Shown one piece after another: positions 1-11,529 of a stretch of 64,000 bases of DNA. The stretch covers positions 7,814,501-7,878,500 of the forward strand of contig BSBM01000608.1 in NCBI GenBank assembly GCA_027924585.1, in the 5' to 3' direction. The translations under genes and the position numbers were made by a program. This DNA is from Larix kaempferi (Eukaryota > Streptophyta > Pinopsida > Pinales > Pinaceae). Within the stretch, counting starts at the first letter, position 1. Each line of letters starts with the position of its first letter. The notes below the pieces were generated by a model. That model was not told the DNA's origin and did not search any database. It saw only the letters and a program-made list of their open reading frames with translations.

Positions 1-590
1 ATCAATACTCATCTGCAATAAACAACTTAACCCTTTCCCTCACAAAATATTCCCCTTATATAGCTCGTGCCCTTAAGTCACGTTTGTTACAATGCATGTG
101 GGCCAAAATCCTAAGGTTACCCAAAACTGGTGTGGTTACTCTACTAACCAAAATCTGTTGAGCTATGATAGTGACTTCACTATCGTGTCCACCCTTCCGC
201 AACGTCTCTAGCTTCTGACATCTTTTGACTGCACATGGTCACGCCGCTTTTAGCCCCTTTGTCGGGCGCATGCCGACGGGTTGCTTTCATCCGTCGTTCC
301 TTCTCTAACGGTTTCATGCGCCCGGTTCATGTAATGTTGCTTTTGCTCGTGCGACCGGTCGCTTTCCTTCTTCACCACTCATTACCCGCTTCCTGGGAAT
401 CTCGGAGCATATTTCCCAGAATAGATCGCCAACTGATCTCACCGAAACTTCTGTTTCTTTCCGTTGAAAACTATGCCATGCGGGATCTTCATGGAACTGG
501 AACTTCACGACGTTGCATCATCATCGTGCGGTTACTCTTATGCCGTTGCGCTACATTGTAACTTCATAGCTCCAAAAATGTCTTGCACAA
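1..590 (-). promoter_or_regulatory. Unassigned edge segment with a TATA-like box, possibly LTR-derived
   Basis: No protein here is recognisable; the open frames on both strands look accidental. On the minus strand a TATA-like CTATATAAGG lies at about 53-65, the spacing and style seen in plant LTR promoters, so this may be the remains of an LTR in reverse orientation. No TG...CA boundary pair or target duplication could be found because the segment is cut by the window edge. This is a guess from one motif. Confidence 0.2.
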
Positions 591-619
591 AAATTCCTTA
601 CATGGGCTGAGCCCAAAAA

Positions 620-905
620 GGTTGAAAATCCCCTCAATGACGGTTTCATTTATCCTATTGACATAACGAAATGGGTGTCCAATCCAGTTCTAGTTGATAA
701 AAAGAAAGGTACCATCTACGTATGCACATATTTTAGGGATATTAACAAATACTATCCAAAAGACAACTATCCCACACCGTTTATTGATCAAATTATCGAT
801 GTGTGTGTAGGCCATGAAATGTTTTCTTTCATGGATAGTTTTTCAGGATACAATCACATTCAGATCAAACCTGAATACCAGCTGTTAGCACTCAAATTGT
901 GCTAG
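620..905 (+). pseudogene. Ty3/gypsy reverse transcriptase fragment
   Basis: About 95 codons of the N-terminal part of a gypsy RT are readable. The stretch FRDINKYYPKDNYPTPFID corresponds to the family pattern FRDLNK..PKD.FPLP.ID, and FSFMDSFSGYNHIQI corresponds to FSFMDGFSGYNQI, the first catalytic-aspartate region. The frame ends at a TAG just past 900, before the YVDD box, so the enzyme is dead. No initiator is expected because RT is part of a polyprotein. The similarity is to the Tat/Athila side of Ty3/gypsy by recognition only. It sits upstream of ORF-CC on the same strand, as expected for a gag-pol-extra ORF layout. Confidence 0.8.
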
Positions 906-1622
906 GTTCTCTGGTATGTTTCACGAAAATAAAGCGCTTCAAGGTCATAGAAATTCTTGAAGGAAAGGGCCAGCCCTCGAGCCACATCCTCAGAGATGGA
1001 AGAATTCAAATTACGAGCGATAGAGTTATCCCAGGGCATGGTAATGTTAGAAAAAAGTCCCGGTGTCCATGCTATTTCGAATGCATAATGAGCGGGTGGT
1101 AATTGGCGAGCAAGTGATAAAATCAACCGACGACAGAGATCGGCATATAGAAAGATCTACAGCGCACAGTTCCCGTGCTGATCCAACAAGCGTGAAACAT
1201 GTTATGTTTCAAAATCGCCGCGCCCGAGTTATGTATCTATCAACTATCATCGACACAGATTCGCAAGGAAAATCAAAGGCCCGAGATCACCGCGCTGATT
1301 TTTCTTGCCAGTAATTTAACCGCATCTCAAATCGGCGCAGTCACTGAAATTAAAACTATCAAACTATCGAGTTTGGGAGGGAAAGAGATCAACGGTTGAT
1401 ATGGATTTACCATTGCCACACTTGGAAGGACTATAAGGAATCCAACATTATAAAATCCAGAGTGGTGCAGAGACTTGGAATCCACCTATATCAGATACGT
1501 CAGAAAGCGAAGGAACCTGATCTTGCAAAACTGACCAACCAACCAGAAGTCCAGGAGGATTGTCCAGGTGTCGGACCACCGGGTTGGTTTTGTCTTTTCA
1601 TATTTTCCGTGAAATTGTTTGA
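906..1622 (+). other. Unexplained spacer between RT fragment and ORF-CC
   Basis: No RNase H or integrase motif could be read in any frame. The GC content around 1100-1350 seems higher than in the surroundings. Short open frames occur on both strands but overlap each other and match nothing I know. The last ~30 bp (pyrimidine-rich, ending in GTTTGAATG) resemble the sequence just before ORF-CC in copy 2 (TTTTTTGAATG), so the 3' edge belongs to the element. The rest may be an insertion or a highly decayed pol. Confidence 0.35.
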
Positions 1623-4600
1623 ATGATGAAAGTAGGAGTTTCTCCTGGTGTTGAATCCCTAGTCACCGGTCCCCGGTGGGAGGACAACGACTGTGACATA
1701 TACGACACCATACTAGAAAACATCTCTGTAAATATGGCCAAAGAAAGTTTGGAGGTTATAAGGGGTAGGATAATAGACGTCCACAAAGTTTATCAATCCT
1801 TCTTTCATCTGTTCACCACTACCCAGACCCCCAACTGTCCCTAATTCATCAAGTGGTGTGCCACAAATTATTCTGCCGAGCAGAGAGTAATCCTAAATGC
1901 CTCTGGCACCAAATCCCTCTACCCAATAAAAGCCCCGACTGTTAGAAAGGCCTTATCCATCCCTAATGAATTTGGTCAGAAAGCCCTAGAATACTGAATG
2001 GAATATCTGGTTCAGTACTTTCGTCTAGCCCCTGAGGAACTCAAACATAGTTTTTACCGCGATGCTCTAGTACCAAATGCCTTCTTCCTAGGTTCACCCT
2101 TCCCCAATGAGGTCAGTTTGTTCAGAGAAGGGTCCAAATGGGTAATCTCCATGATAGCCCAGTTTTTAGGGTTGGATAGCGACCAGGAGGTTCCAAAAAC
2201 ATTAGTTAGTTTAATGTTCGTCTTGAGTTCCTGCCCTATAGAGCAGATGGACCCTTCTTCTTTTGTCTAGACAGCATGCTTGAGGTTCGATGATGCCCTA
2301 GCTGAGAGTATCCATTCTCAGTTGATTGATTTCCCTAAGACAAGGTCATTCAGATTTCAGTCTTATTTGCTGAAGATGTTCCTAGTGGCAGTTGAAGACA
2401 GCTTGCAGATACTTGGGCTGAAAATTACCAAAGAAATGTATGCAGATTACATGCCTTTCATTAATTACTTGATGGCGTGGGTGTATCATGCCTTTTTTCA
2501 GAAAAGTTTACCTAGAGTGCTTCCGGAAATGAAGGACTTGATACAACCCCCTATGGAAAAAGGGATTGGAGATTGGTTTCTGCTAAAACATGGAACCATA
2601 ATTAGAGTCTATGGTTTTTCACATCCACCATATGTACTCCCTGCATTTCTAACACCTAGATTGTTCCATCTGGAGTTTATAAGGTAGAAGCTGACAGCTG
2701 AACGGGGACATTTCATAGATATCAAGAAGTCTTCTGACATATCTTTCCCTTGGACCGTGGGTTCCTTTGTGGTCAAGCACAAGATGGCCCTCTCAAGAGT
2801 AGAAAGGATTGCGAAGGACCTAGGACTCCCATCCCAAGCTGCATTGAACTATGATCCACATCACATAATCTCAGAAAGAAGGAGAGCAGCTGACAGAAAA
2901 GGATATGATCATGTTGAGATGCCCGGAATTCCTGATAAATCCAATTGGTTGGAATATGTGGATCAAGGATCGATGGAGGTTGATGATCCAGATGTCTCTC
3001 AAACTCTGAATTCCTTCTTCAAGAAAAGGCCACTTCTTCGGGGGCTGTTAGCCCTATGGATGTAGATAGTGATCCCGAGAGAGCTGCTAAAAGGCAGAAG
3101 ATACAAGAAGATAAAGCTAAGAAAAAGAAGGTCAAGTTTCTCATGCCTCATTATGAGGTAAAGGAGCACGTGTTTGGGAAACCGCCCAAGGAGCCTACAG
3201 GAGCAGTTATCACCAGGAATCAACTATTGGAAGGTTATGATGAAAATGATGACAACATAGCAGCAGAAGCCAAATTATATTCTGAAGTAAGGAAAATGGG
3301 CAAGAAAGACGTGGCCTTAGTTACTAGCCGAAATCTGGCCTAGAACACATTAAACCTGGCCATGGTTACAAAGAGCAAGGCTACAAAGGTGAAACTAAAT
3401 CTGGAAGACATCCTTGTCCCTGATATCATTAATTTACACAAAGAGACAGGGGAAGTCATCTACAATAGGCTGCTGAAGGTTTTAATAGAATTGTCTAAAG
3501 TGCGGACCTTTAAGTCCAAGATCCAGAAGCAACTGGCGCTCGAGAAAGCAGAAAACAAGTCCTTGAAAACACAGGCAAAGAAGCACCAAACGCTGTTGCT
3601 GGAAAATGAGACTGATGAGGGCAGAAAGAAAAACATCCAGGAATTGCTAAATGGGAAGGACCAAGAGATCCTGTCATTAAAAAGGCAATTGAAAATCCCC
3701 GCCACTTAGTTGGGAAGCAGTTCTGAAATAGCGCAGCTGGAAGAGGAGAAAGAGAAGTTGAAAGGAGAGTTATTAGACTATAAGGCAAAGTTGGTGGAGC
3801 TTGAGGAAAGGGAAAAGAAAATGAATTCTGACATATCTTTTTTAGAGACTGGTGCAGACTCGTGGAAGGCCCAGTTTGAAGAGCTAGAGAGGAAGATGAA
3901 GACAAGGGAAGGAGTAGTGGGACAAGAGGCCTCTACCTCTATTGCAGTTGGGGACTTTTCCTTGGTAAGTCAAATCGCTGAGGCCAGCCTGGAAGATGCT
4001 AGACTGGTCATATTAGAGAAACAGGTTACCAATTTGAGAGTTTTGAAGGATGCTGCAGAAAAACAAAGGGAGGCTTGGGAAACCAAGTACCAGGATGCAC
4101 AGTCTGAACTTGATAACTTGAAGGAATAGATAATGGGGCAGAAGGTGCTACTGGAGGCTAGGAGGATCATATGGGATGACATCATAAAACAGGCTGACGA
4201 TCTAAGGCCATACCTGAATTTTATATTGGATAAAGGAGTGGTAGTAAAATTGGCTCAACAGGGTGTGACAGTGGTGAAAGAAAGTTTAAACAAAAAGCCT
4301 CTGGAACATGCCCAAAATGCAGTTGAATTTCTAGATGGCCTATTAGATGAGCAAACTGTAGCTCTAAACATCCAAGACAGAGTATCAATAATCTTAATAG
4401 CTAATAAGGTGATTAATAAACACTAGTAAGTCCAGGTTGTTCAGTCAGGATATGATATCATATCAAACCAGGTACAACTCTTTAGATAAGCCTTCGATCC
4501 TTTGTTCATAAATGGGTTGCCTCCATTTTGGGATGAACATGGAACCATGCTCACAAAAGCTGAATACAGAGCTAAGTTGTGGGACCGCAGAGTGAGTGAA

Positions 4601-4898
4601 GATGGTATCCTTGGCAGTGATGCTCCTTTGACAGGTGGCGCATTAGTTGATGCACTGAAGGGTGATTTTGAACTGGCAGCAACTTTCAGAGAGGCTAGAA
4701 CTCTTCACAAGGGTTATTCATATACTGAGCACACTGAGCTCAGAATATTTCTCAAAGAGCTCGCTTCTCAGGATTTACCTTCACCCGAACACTAGAAGCT
4801 GGTCGAGAAATATGGAAAAGTGAAGTTAAAATTGGTAACCTGAAATGGTGCAGGGGAAACAGAAAAGCATCCCACGTATATGTATCCAGGAATTGAAT
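1623..4898 (+). pseudogene. ORF-CC copy 1: decayed retrotransposon extra ORF, unknown function
   Basis: I do not recognise this protein. It aligns along its whole length with the ORF at 60678 (I estimate about 60-65% identity in the best parts). The N-terminal half (about residues 1-475) looks globular, with blocks such as SFRFQSYLLKMF, PRVLPEMKDL.QPPMEKG, GDWFLL and FPWTVGSF. The second half (about 3440-4180) is rich in Glu/Lys/Leu/Gln and reads as coiled coil. A C-terminal part follows to about 4898. The start is the ATG at 1623, matched by copy 2. In-frame stops: TAA 1842, TGA 1995, TAG 2268, TAG 2685; one frameshift near 3050 at a G run; then TAG 3341, 3707, 4127, 4424 and 4793 plus TAA 4427 and one near 4478. 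Several stops face Gln or Trp codons in copy 2. Its position before the 3' LTR is that of env-like ORFs in some plant gypsy elements, but no signal peptide or membrane segment is evident. Confidence 0.75.
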
Positions 4899-4917
4899 AG
4901 CTCATAAAAGAAATCCG

Positions 4918-5933
4918 ACTAGCACCAGCCACATTTTTGTATTTTTGTACTTTTGTTTAAAATAGTTGGACTATGTAGAGAAGCGGCTATGTAATTATAA
5001 ATGGAAGTTAAAATCTATCCCGTAGATATTTGTTTAAGGATAGCAACAACAAACGATGTTTGTTTTGGCTATTAGATAGGTGTCAATTGGTTGTAACTAA
5101 TTTATGTTGAGAAGGAGCAGAGTCTAGAGCTCAAGGCCACCTATATATACAATTGTAATCAGAGACACAAGGGTTGGAAATTCTTATGAGAAAGTATTTG
5201 TGTTTTGATAATCAGTTTGTAATACATTTTCTTGGAGCTATTTAATAGAATTTGCAGAGCTTGATGTGTGCATTTTTTATAAGGATTCCTTTGTAATCAG
5301 TCTAGTAGTCTATACCTTTCTTTTCCCATGTGGAAATGTGTTTCTATATTTTGTTATTCCATTCTGTGATATTTCCTTCATGCTTGGATCAGGTGACAAT
5401 TAAGTAGAATTCATAGAGATTATGCTCTGCTTATCTTATTCCAAGTATTTCACCAAATCTATTCTGCTAAAGTTGATGTAGGATTCATCCTTGTTAGATG
5501 CCTTACATTGATGGATTGTCTCTTCTCTCTTCTGTTCCACAAATTAAATCTCTTTGACTATCAGCTGCTTGCTACCTTGCCCTTGTGAATGCATTTGCTA
5601 AATATTTGTGAATAATGTTTGCACAACTAGTTAAATGTGACTCCATCGCCCCAAATGAAATCCATGTGTTTTCAACCAAGTAACTCTTAAATCGCTTTTG
5701 TTCCATAAATAGAAATCTGATCTTCTGTGCATTGTCATATTTGAATATCTTTAGTGTTTGAATGCTGGTGTATGTTTTTGCTAATTAACACCTTTGAAGA
5801 TTTCCAGTATTCTGTGAGTTTATAGAGAGATCCCTCTTTGTTTATGTTTGATCAGAAGCGTAAACCAAATACTCATTAGTGGGTACCCGAGATTACCCTC
5901 TTTCAGCCTTGGGGGTTAGTTTTGGTGTTAATA
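4918..5933 (+). repeat. 3' LTR of gypsy copy 1
   Basis: The segment 5395-5860 aligns with 57840-58270 in the 5' LTR of copy 2 at roughly 75% identity, which defines it as an LTR. Its end GGTGTTAATA matches the copy-2 end GGTGCTAACA. The start near 4918 is inferred from TAGCACC, compared with the copy-2 start TGTTAGCAC, and is uncertain. A TATA box (CTATATATAC) lies near 5141. No intact target duplication could be paired because the other end is missing. Confidence 0.65.
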
Positions 5934-5957
5934 TCAGCATAAAAAGTATTTTATATG

Positions 5958-6539
5958 TGTTGATTTTTCGATAATTTCAATCAATATTATCTAGGATCAC
6001 TAAGAGAATAACAAGCACAGCATAACAATCATAAGAGACAATGGACACAAAGCATTTCACCGGGGAAAACCAAGAAGCTGAAAAAACCCGCAACTTCCCG
6101 AGAGATAGAATAAGCCCCAATACAAATATCACAAAGATCAATATCCAAAATATAGATGTCTCCAGCAGCTACTCCTCCTCCACTTGTGTGCACTCCTCTC
6201 TCTCAACTATGTGAGTTGGATGAGTGAGTGAATGAGTGAAATGAGAGAGACACACTCTCGATTTATACAACAACTTAACTTGCCTTTAACCCTAACTAGG
6301 TCGAATTCCTAAGGAAGCCTAATAACCCATCCACATGACTCATACAGGGCCAACCACACACAGGTGGTCTAATAACCCATCAAATATAAGTTACGACACT
6401 TACAATGTAACTTGCGACACTTGCAAATACAAAAGATGACACTTCCAATCAAAGGAATAATACATCTCCGTTGGGGATACAATAAAATACAAATGTAATA
6501 TACAAGTGAATATATTCCGAATTTACAAATACATCAACA
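5958..6539 (-). repeat. 3' LTR of copia A1
   Basis: It begins TGTTGATTTTTCG and ends ACATCAACA on the plus strand, matching the 7849-8438 and 40624-41251 LTRs. A minus-strand TATA (around 6260) lies in U3. Directly outside, the minus strand reads TTAAGAGGGAG (6540-6550), the polypurine tract, so this is the 3' LTR. Confidence 0.8.
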
Positions 6540-6829
6540 CTCCCTCTTAACTAGGAAGGTATTCTCTTGACACAGGTCATCAATACATAAGCACACAAGT
6601 CTTCAATTCTGGAGCTAGATCATCATCACTGGATCATAGAGCATCATCGTCACTACCGTTGTACTCATCATCTCGATCACTAGGGAAATCTCTCAATTCT
6701 TATTGTCATAGGAAGTTCTACAGAGCCAACCATTTTTCATGTTGGATGTAGGCCTAGCCTCTTGTAGGTCTTCATCATCTCTGTGAGCTAGCCATCATGT
6801 GGAATCCTCAGGGATGATTACGTGAATCA

Positions 6830-7335
6830 ACAAAACCTTGAAAGAGCATCCCAGGACTGATTACGAGCTTACTGCTCAACCTATTGGATCTCCCAGGGAG
6901 CTATTACATGTGACCTCCACAAAACCTTAAAAGAGTGTCTTACGACCTGCAAGATCTCTAAAGAGCATCCCAGGACTGATTACAAGCTTACTGCTCAACC
7001 TATCAAATCTCCAAGACTGATTACATGTGGTCCTCACAAAACCTTAAAAGAGTGTCTTATGACCTGCAAGATCTCTAAAGAGAATCCCAGGACTTTTACG
7101 TGCCTAGAACAACCTATCGGATCTCTAGGACTGATTACATGTGGTCTAGAAAAACCTTAAAAGAGTGTGTTGCAACCTGCAAGATCTCTAAAGAGAATCC
7201 CAATACTTTTACGTTCCTAGCACAACCTATCGGATATCCAGGACTAGTTACATGCTTACCTCGCAAAACCTCGAAAGAGCATCCCAGGACTGATTACGAA
7301 CTTACTACTCAACCTATCGGATCTCCCAGGGAGCT
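6830..7335 (-). repeat. Tandem repeats in copia A1 3' UTR, unit about 115 bp
   Basis: Three to four diverged copies share the blocks CAGGACTGATTAC, CAACCTATCGGATCTC, AACCTTAAAAGAGTGT and CTGCAAGATCTCTAAAGAG. They lie between RNase H and the polypurine tract, the same location as repeats in A2 and D. Confidence 0.7.
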
Positions 7336-7374
7336 ATTATATGCTACTGCACAACCTGTCCACAGCCATATAGT

Positions 7375-7630
7375 ATCATCCTGATACTCATGATTAGCCT
7401 AATCATCCTCACACGAAGCATCATCCTGATTCTCATGATCATACTGATCATCATCATATAGTGCATCATCTTGATGCACATCATCATCACATCATCATCC
7501 TCATCATCATCATAACATAATCCCGATGCATATCATCTATATCATCGTCCTGATGCTCATCACACATGATCATCCTGGTCATCATCATACATAGCATCAT
7601 TTGGAGCATCGTCCCGATGCTCATCACACA
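7375..7630. repeat. Imperfect CATCATCCTGATGC-type simple repeat
   Basis: A stretch dominated by CATCAT, CCTGATGCTCAT and CATGATCAT, internally near-palindromic (ATGATCAT). The same style of sequence recurs at 21040-21360 in A2, so it is a family feature of the 3' UTR rather than a random microsatellite. Confidence 0.65.
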
Positions 7631-7689
7631 ACACTTACATCCACAGCCATAGGAAGGATCCTCCTACCACCATGCTTGGAATGGCTCTT

Positions 7690-7848
7690 GCAAATGTGTC
7701 CTGTCACTTCCTCCTCGAAGTATCTTCTATCTAAAGAACACCAAGACTCTCTCTAAAGTACTCAAAATTCACTCTGTCTAGAGGTTTGGTCAACACATCT
7801 GCAATCTGCTCATCCATCACAACATACTGGAGCTTCACTGCTCCTCTT
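7690..7848 (-). pseudogene. Copia RNase H C-terminal remnant (A1)
   Basis: The sequence is collinear with 21440-21600 in A2, where the minus strand encodes the end of the copia RNase H. Only the last ~50 codons remain, and the frame is not continuous. It is cut at 7848 by the LTR of A2. Confidence 0.6.
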
Positions 7849-8438
7849 TGTTAATTTTTTGAGCATCAATTCAATATGATCTAGGATCTTTACTGAGAGA
7901 ATAACATGTATAATATATCAATCACAAGAAGCAATCACAAGAGACAATAGACACACAGATTTTCCTTGGGGAAAACCAATAAGGTGACAAACCCCAATAA
8001 CTTCCTCAGAGATAGATAGAGCAATGATACAAAACTTAAGCATAAGAGATAGTCTCCTGGCAGCAGCTTCTCCTCCTCAACTAGTGCACCACTCTCCAAT
8101 GAGTGTATAAGTGAGAAAGTGAATGACCAAATAGAATGCCTCCCGCACTCTATTTATACATGACTTGACTTGCCTAATAACCTTACTAGGTCGGCCTCAA
8201 ATTAATCACATAATATAATGATGACAGGGCTGACCCCACTAGGGTGGTCTAATAACCCTTCAACCCACATGACTTATACAGGGCCGACCCCATCAAGGTG
8301 GTCTAATAACCCATCAAGTATAAGTTACGACACTTACAATATAAATGACAACACTTCCGTATAGAGGAATAATAACATCTCTATAGGAATACAATATACA
8401 TATATGAAATACATTCCGAAGTTACAAATACATCAACA
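7849..8438 (-). repeat. 3' LTR of copia A2
   Basis: On the plus strand it runs from TGTTAATTTTTTGAG to CATCAACA. It aligns with the truncated LTR at 25794 and the solo LTR at 40624. A minus-strand TATA box (TGTATAAATAG) lies at 8150-8160. The adjacent TTAAGAGGGGG (minus, 8439-8449) is a clear polypurine tract, which fixes this as the 3' LTR. Confidence 0.85.
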
Positions 8439-8449
8439 CCCCCTCTTAA
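8439..8449 (-). other. Polypurine tract of copia A2
   Basis: The minus strand reads TTAAGAGGGGG immediately before the LTR start TGTTGATG. A1 (6540-6550) and D (38554-38564) have nearly the same tract. Confidence 0.75.
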
Positions 8450-8754
8450 CGAGGAAGGTATTTCTCGACACAAATATGCTAGCACAAGTCTTCTTCTCTA
8501 GATCATCGTCACTGGATCTTTGTCATCGAATCATCGTCATCGTCACTACTGCTGCTATCTCAATCAATCTCCAATCTACTCATCATAGGAAGTTCTACAG
8601 AGCTAGCCCTTTTTCATGCTGGATGTAGGCCCACCACCTGTAGGTCTTCATCAATACTGGCCATACTATGGAATCCTCAGGACTGATTACGTGAGTCAAC
8701 AAAACCTCGAAAGAGCATCCCAGGACTTTTACGAACACACAACTCAACCTATCG

Positions 8755-8759
8755 GATCT
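8755..8759. other. Target-site duplication GATCT, left copy (element B)
   Basis: GATCT precedes the LTR start TGTAGCTAGGG. The same GATCT at 19127-19131 follows the other LTR. The flanking copia sequence resumes after it, proving insertion of B into A2. Confidence 0.9.
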
Positions 8760-9519
8760 TGTAGCTAGGGTTTTCACCCTAGCTTGTGCAAATGAGCACC
8801 CACTAAGGAGAAGGGCCTCCTTAGTAGCAGTTCAGTAAAACAGTAAAACTTGACAGTAAAACAAGGTAAAATCTAAGCTAACATGTGCATCAACAAAAAA
8901 TAAAAAGACAATAATATAATGGGAATTTTTCTTTTGTGTTTAAAATGAGAACAAAGTTACATTTACCTCAAATGTTGAGGTTGGTGGAGCTCTTGCAGTA
9001 GTCCAGGAGGGTTGCTTCCATTCTCCAATGGGTTCCTTCTCCTTCTCCAAGGTGTTTGGATAATGGGACAAAAGGGGCACTCAAACGGGAAGCTAGCTCA
9101 AATGGTGAGCTAGGGTTTCAAGAGTGATTTTGGCAGAGTGAGGCTAGGATAGATTGTGGATATGAAATGGGGAGCCTCCATCACCTATTTATAGGTTTTT
9201 TGTGGTGGATTATTGACCTATGATTTTTGGCACCATATGGTTTAGGTCAATGGTTTAGGGTTTTTGCTTCCTTTTTCCCTCTTTTTATATTTTTTATTCC
9301 CTTTTATTTTGATTTTTGGGAATTTAGGGCCCTGTTAGAGGGTTTTTGCTATCTTTTGAGGAGATTTAAATTATTTTTGGGGGGAAAAGGGTTTTTTTGG
9401 CCTTTTGGTGGCTTTTTAATGGCTTTTTGAGGTTTTGTAGGCAAAGATGGTGGGAAAAATAGACAAATGAGTCATGTGGTGAGGGAGATGAGGTAATGAG
9501 TACATTTTAGGTGTTAACA
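8760..9519 (-). repeat. 3' LTR of element B
   Basis: Plus strand TGTAGCTAGGG...GGTGTTAACA, 760 bp. It aligns almost base for base with 18382-19126. A minus-strand TATA (CTATAAATAGG) lies near 9182-9194. An open frame within it (9227-9430) is repeated in the other LTR and is a by-product of T-rich sequence, not a gene. Confidence 0.9.
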
Positions 9520-10763
9520 GATTTATCCCTGATGTGTGAGGGTAGGAGCTCATCGTATGGACGATAGACATCATAGGTCTTTTATGGTTTTCCTAGGGTG
9601 TGGAGAAGAGAAGAAACGGACTGGAGACCGGAATAGTGGTCCCGAAGCAACTGTAAAAACTGAAAATACATGACTTCAACAATGAATGAGGCATAATCTC
9701 ATTATATGGACGAGGAAGGCATACCCATGCTCGTATCAAGATATATAAAATAAAAATGAGGCCGAAAAAGGGGACTTGAAAGACACATGGAGAACTACTG
9801 CGTACATCATAAGGGTCCAAAGGGGACACAAATCTAGGACATACTGCCGATTTGATCATGTCTAAGCTAAAGAACTGATACACTAGAATAATAATAGTGT
9901 TACTGAGTGTGGTACCAGAGGAACTGATGAGCTGTTGGATCATAATGACGGGGAGTCATACCCTCAATGGTACACTGGAGTGTAGCTTTACTGGGTACTC
10001 AAGGAAGCATTTGAGTGGGTGGCCTCCGAATACTATCGTCAACGCAACCCGGATATCCCTGGGAACATATACTTGGGTGTTCCAAAGTGACTCATGAATG
10101 TGCTAGAGTCGGGGGAAGTCCGGGGTCTTCGACATATAAATGAAAGGCCTAATACCCTGTACGAGTCTCAATATTGCGATCACGGTGTTGATGTCGAGCA
10201 TGTGAGAAACAATCATTTAGAGAGTCACTAAGGACTCCTTTTGAAATGATCTGTAGGAACTCACCATTGATGGTGATGATTCCAAGGCACAGGGAACTCT
10301 AGGTCTATCCTATGGAATAGATTAGTTGGCATCGACAGAGGGAGACCTTGCAACTATCAAAGCAATGATGTTTCCTCGATAAGAGCATGAGGTGAACAAC
10401 CATAAGGTGATAGTTCTGATAGTGAGACTGACATATTTTGGGGATAGGGAATAATTGGGGTCGCAGGGGGGGGGACTCAAACTTCCTTCATTCAGAGTAT
10501 GATGACATGGTTGGCCTGGCAGCATATGAAACTGAATTTTGAGGGAAAGGGATCAGGGGATATGACTGTAATGGGAGAGGCTCGGGGGTCAAATTGATGT
10601 ATGAGATCCGGAAACTCTTAAGGGTGGAATATCGCAGAATATTCTAAACAAACGTGACCATATTGGGGTTGCTGCCATAATGTGGGGATGAGATATGATT
10701 TGTCATGGTGCCAGGAGGCACCGTTGGGTCCTTCTTCATGGTTTAAGGAGCTCAAAAAAGGTA

Positions 10764-11072
10764 TAAAATGGTGTTGTCATGTGGATTTATACGAGCCCAG
10801 GACAGTTCATGCTCGTGATTGCTTTCAATTTTAAGGAGTCTGAAAGTGATAAGAAGACTCTGAAATTAGGGAATGGTACCGTCGTGTAGATTTATATGAG
10901 CCCAGGACAATTCATGCTCGTGATTGCTTTCAATTTTAAGGAGTCTGAAAGCGAAAAGAAGACTCTAAAATAATGGAATGGTACTATCATGTAGATTTAT
11001 ACGAGCCCAGGACAGTGCATGCTCGTGGTTGCTTTCAATTTTAGAGAGTCCGAAAACAATAAGAAGACTCCA
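10764..11072 (-). repeat. Tandem repeat, unit about 105 bp, three copies
   Basis: Copies start near 10764, 10871 and 10975. Each contains TTTATACGAGCCCAGGACA, CATGCTCGTG, TTGCTTTCAATTTTA and GGAGTCTGAAA. On the element's sense strand it reads CAGACTCCTTAAAATTGAAAG, a motif also seen in the 3' region of element C (about 34485). Confidence 0.8.
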
Positions 11073-11529
11073 GGGGGTTTATTTTTCATGTGTTAGTCTC
11101 CAAGGCCTGAAAAAGCATAAAAGGATGCAATGGAGAAATCTTCTAGCTGGTGTGACTAGAATATTCCTTTTTCATAATTAGTCTACCAGGTCCAGAAAAG
11201 GGTTAAACTTATACCAGATAGACGCCCTTTCAGGTACTTTAATGAGCATGAAAGGAAGCAAGATTGCTCGATGATCTTTTCATTCTTTTAGGAGTCAGAA
11301 AAGAGCTTAACAGAAACTCCCTAAGTTCCTTTTTCGTAAAGGACTTGTCATGCCCGAAAAAGGGATAAAATTATACCGAACAAAAGGAATGGCCAAGCAA
11401 GGAGAGAGTGTTCAATCAAGGGACATCGATGAGAACCAAGAACGAGGGTTGGGGGGGGGACACTGGTGGTGCCTTCTTGCGGGATGGTGAATGGTGGAAA
11501 AATAATGAAATAAATGCAGTATGAAGGGA

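Larger units (their letters stand above)
600..5933 (+). mobile_element. Ty3/gypsy-type LTR element copy 1, 5'-truncated, carrying ORF-CC
   Basis: This is the 3' portion of an LTR retrotransposon on the plus strand. It holds an RT fragment (about 620-905), 700 bp of unexplained sequence, the decayed ORF-CC (1623-4898) and a 3' LTR (about 4918-5933). Its ORF and LTR both align with the element entering at 56793, so the two belong to one family. gag, protease, most of RT, RNase H and integrase are absent. The 5' boundary is uncertain. A copia LTR begins 24 bp downstream of its end. Confidence 0.75.
5958..7848 (-). mobile_element. Copia element A1, 3' end only
   Basis: Minus-strand copia remnant. 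It consists of a 3' LTR (5958-6539), a polypurine tract, tandem-repeat 3' UTR and a short RNase H remnant that stops abruptly at 7848, where the LTR of element A2 begins. The RNase H/3' UTR part (7612-7848) is nearly collinear with 21365-21600 in A2, showing they are one family. Where A2 continues CTCTCTGCACC, A1 is interrupted after CTGCTCCTCTT. The rest of A1 is not found to the right of A2, whose 5' LTR is itself truncated. Confidence 0.75.

Noticed and set aside
235-561. 108-codon open frame near the left edge
   Set aside because: Overlaps an antisense frame, has Arg/Leu/Cys-rich low-quality composition and no family match.
3460-3905. Minus-strand frames opposite ORF-CC
   Set aside because: Ser/Phe-rich mirror of Glu/Lys-rich coiled-coil coding; the plus-strand frame is conserved in copy 2, these are not needed.
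9227-9430. Open frame repeated at 18835-19026
   Set aside because: Both lie at the same place in the two LTRs of element B; T-rich LTR sequence, not a gene.
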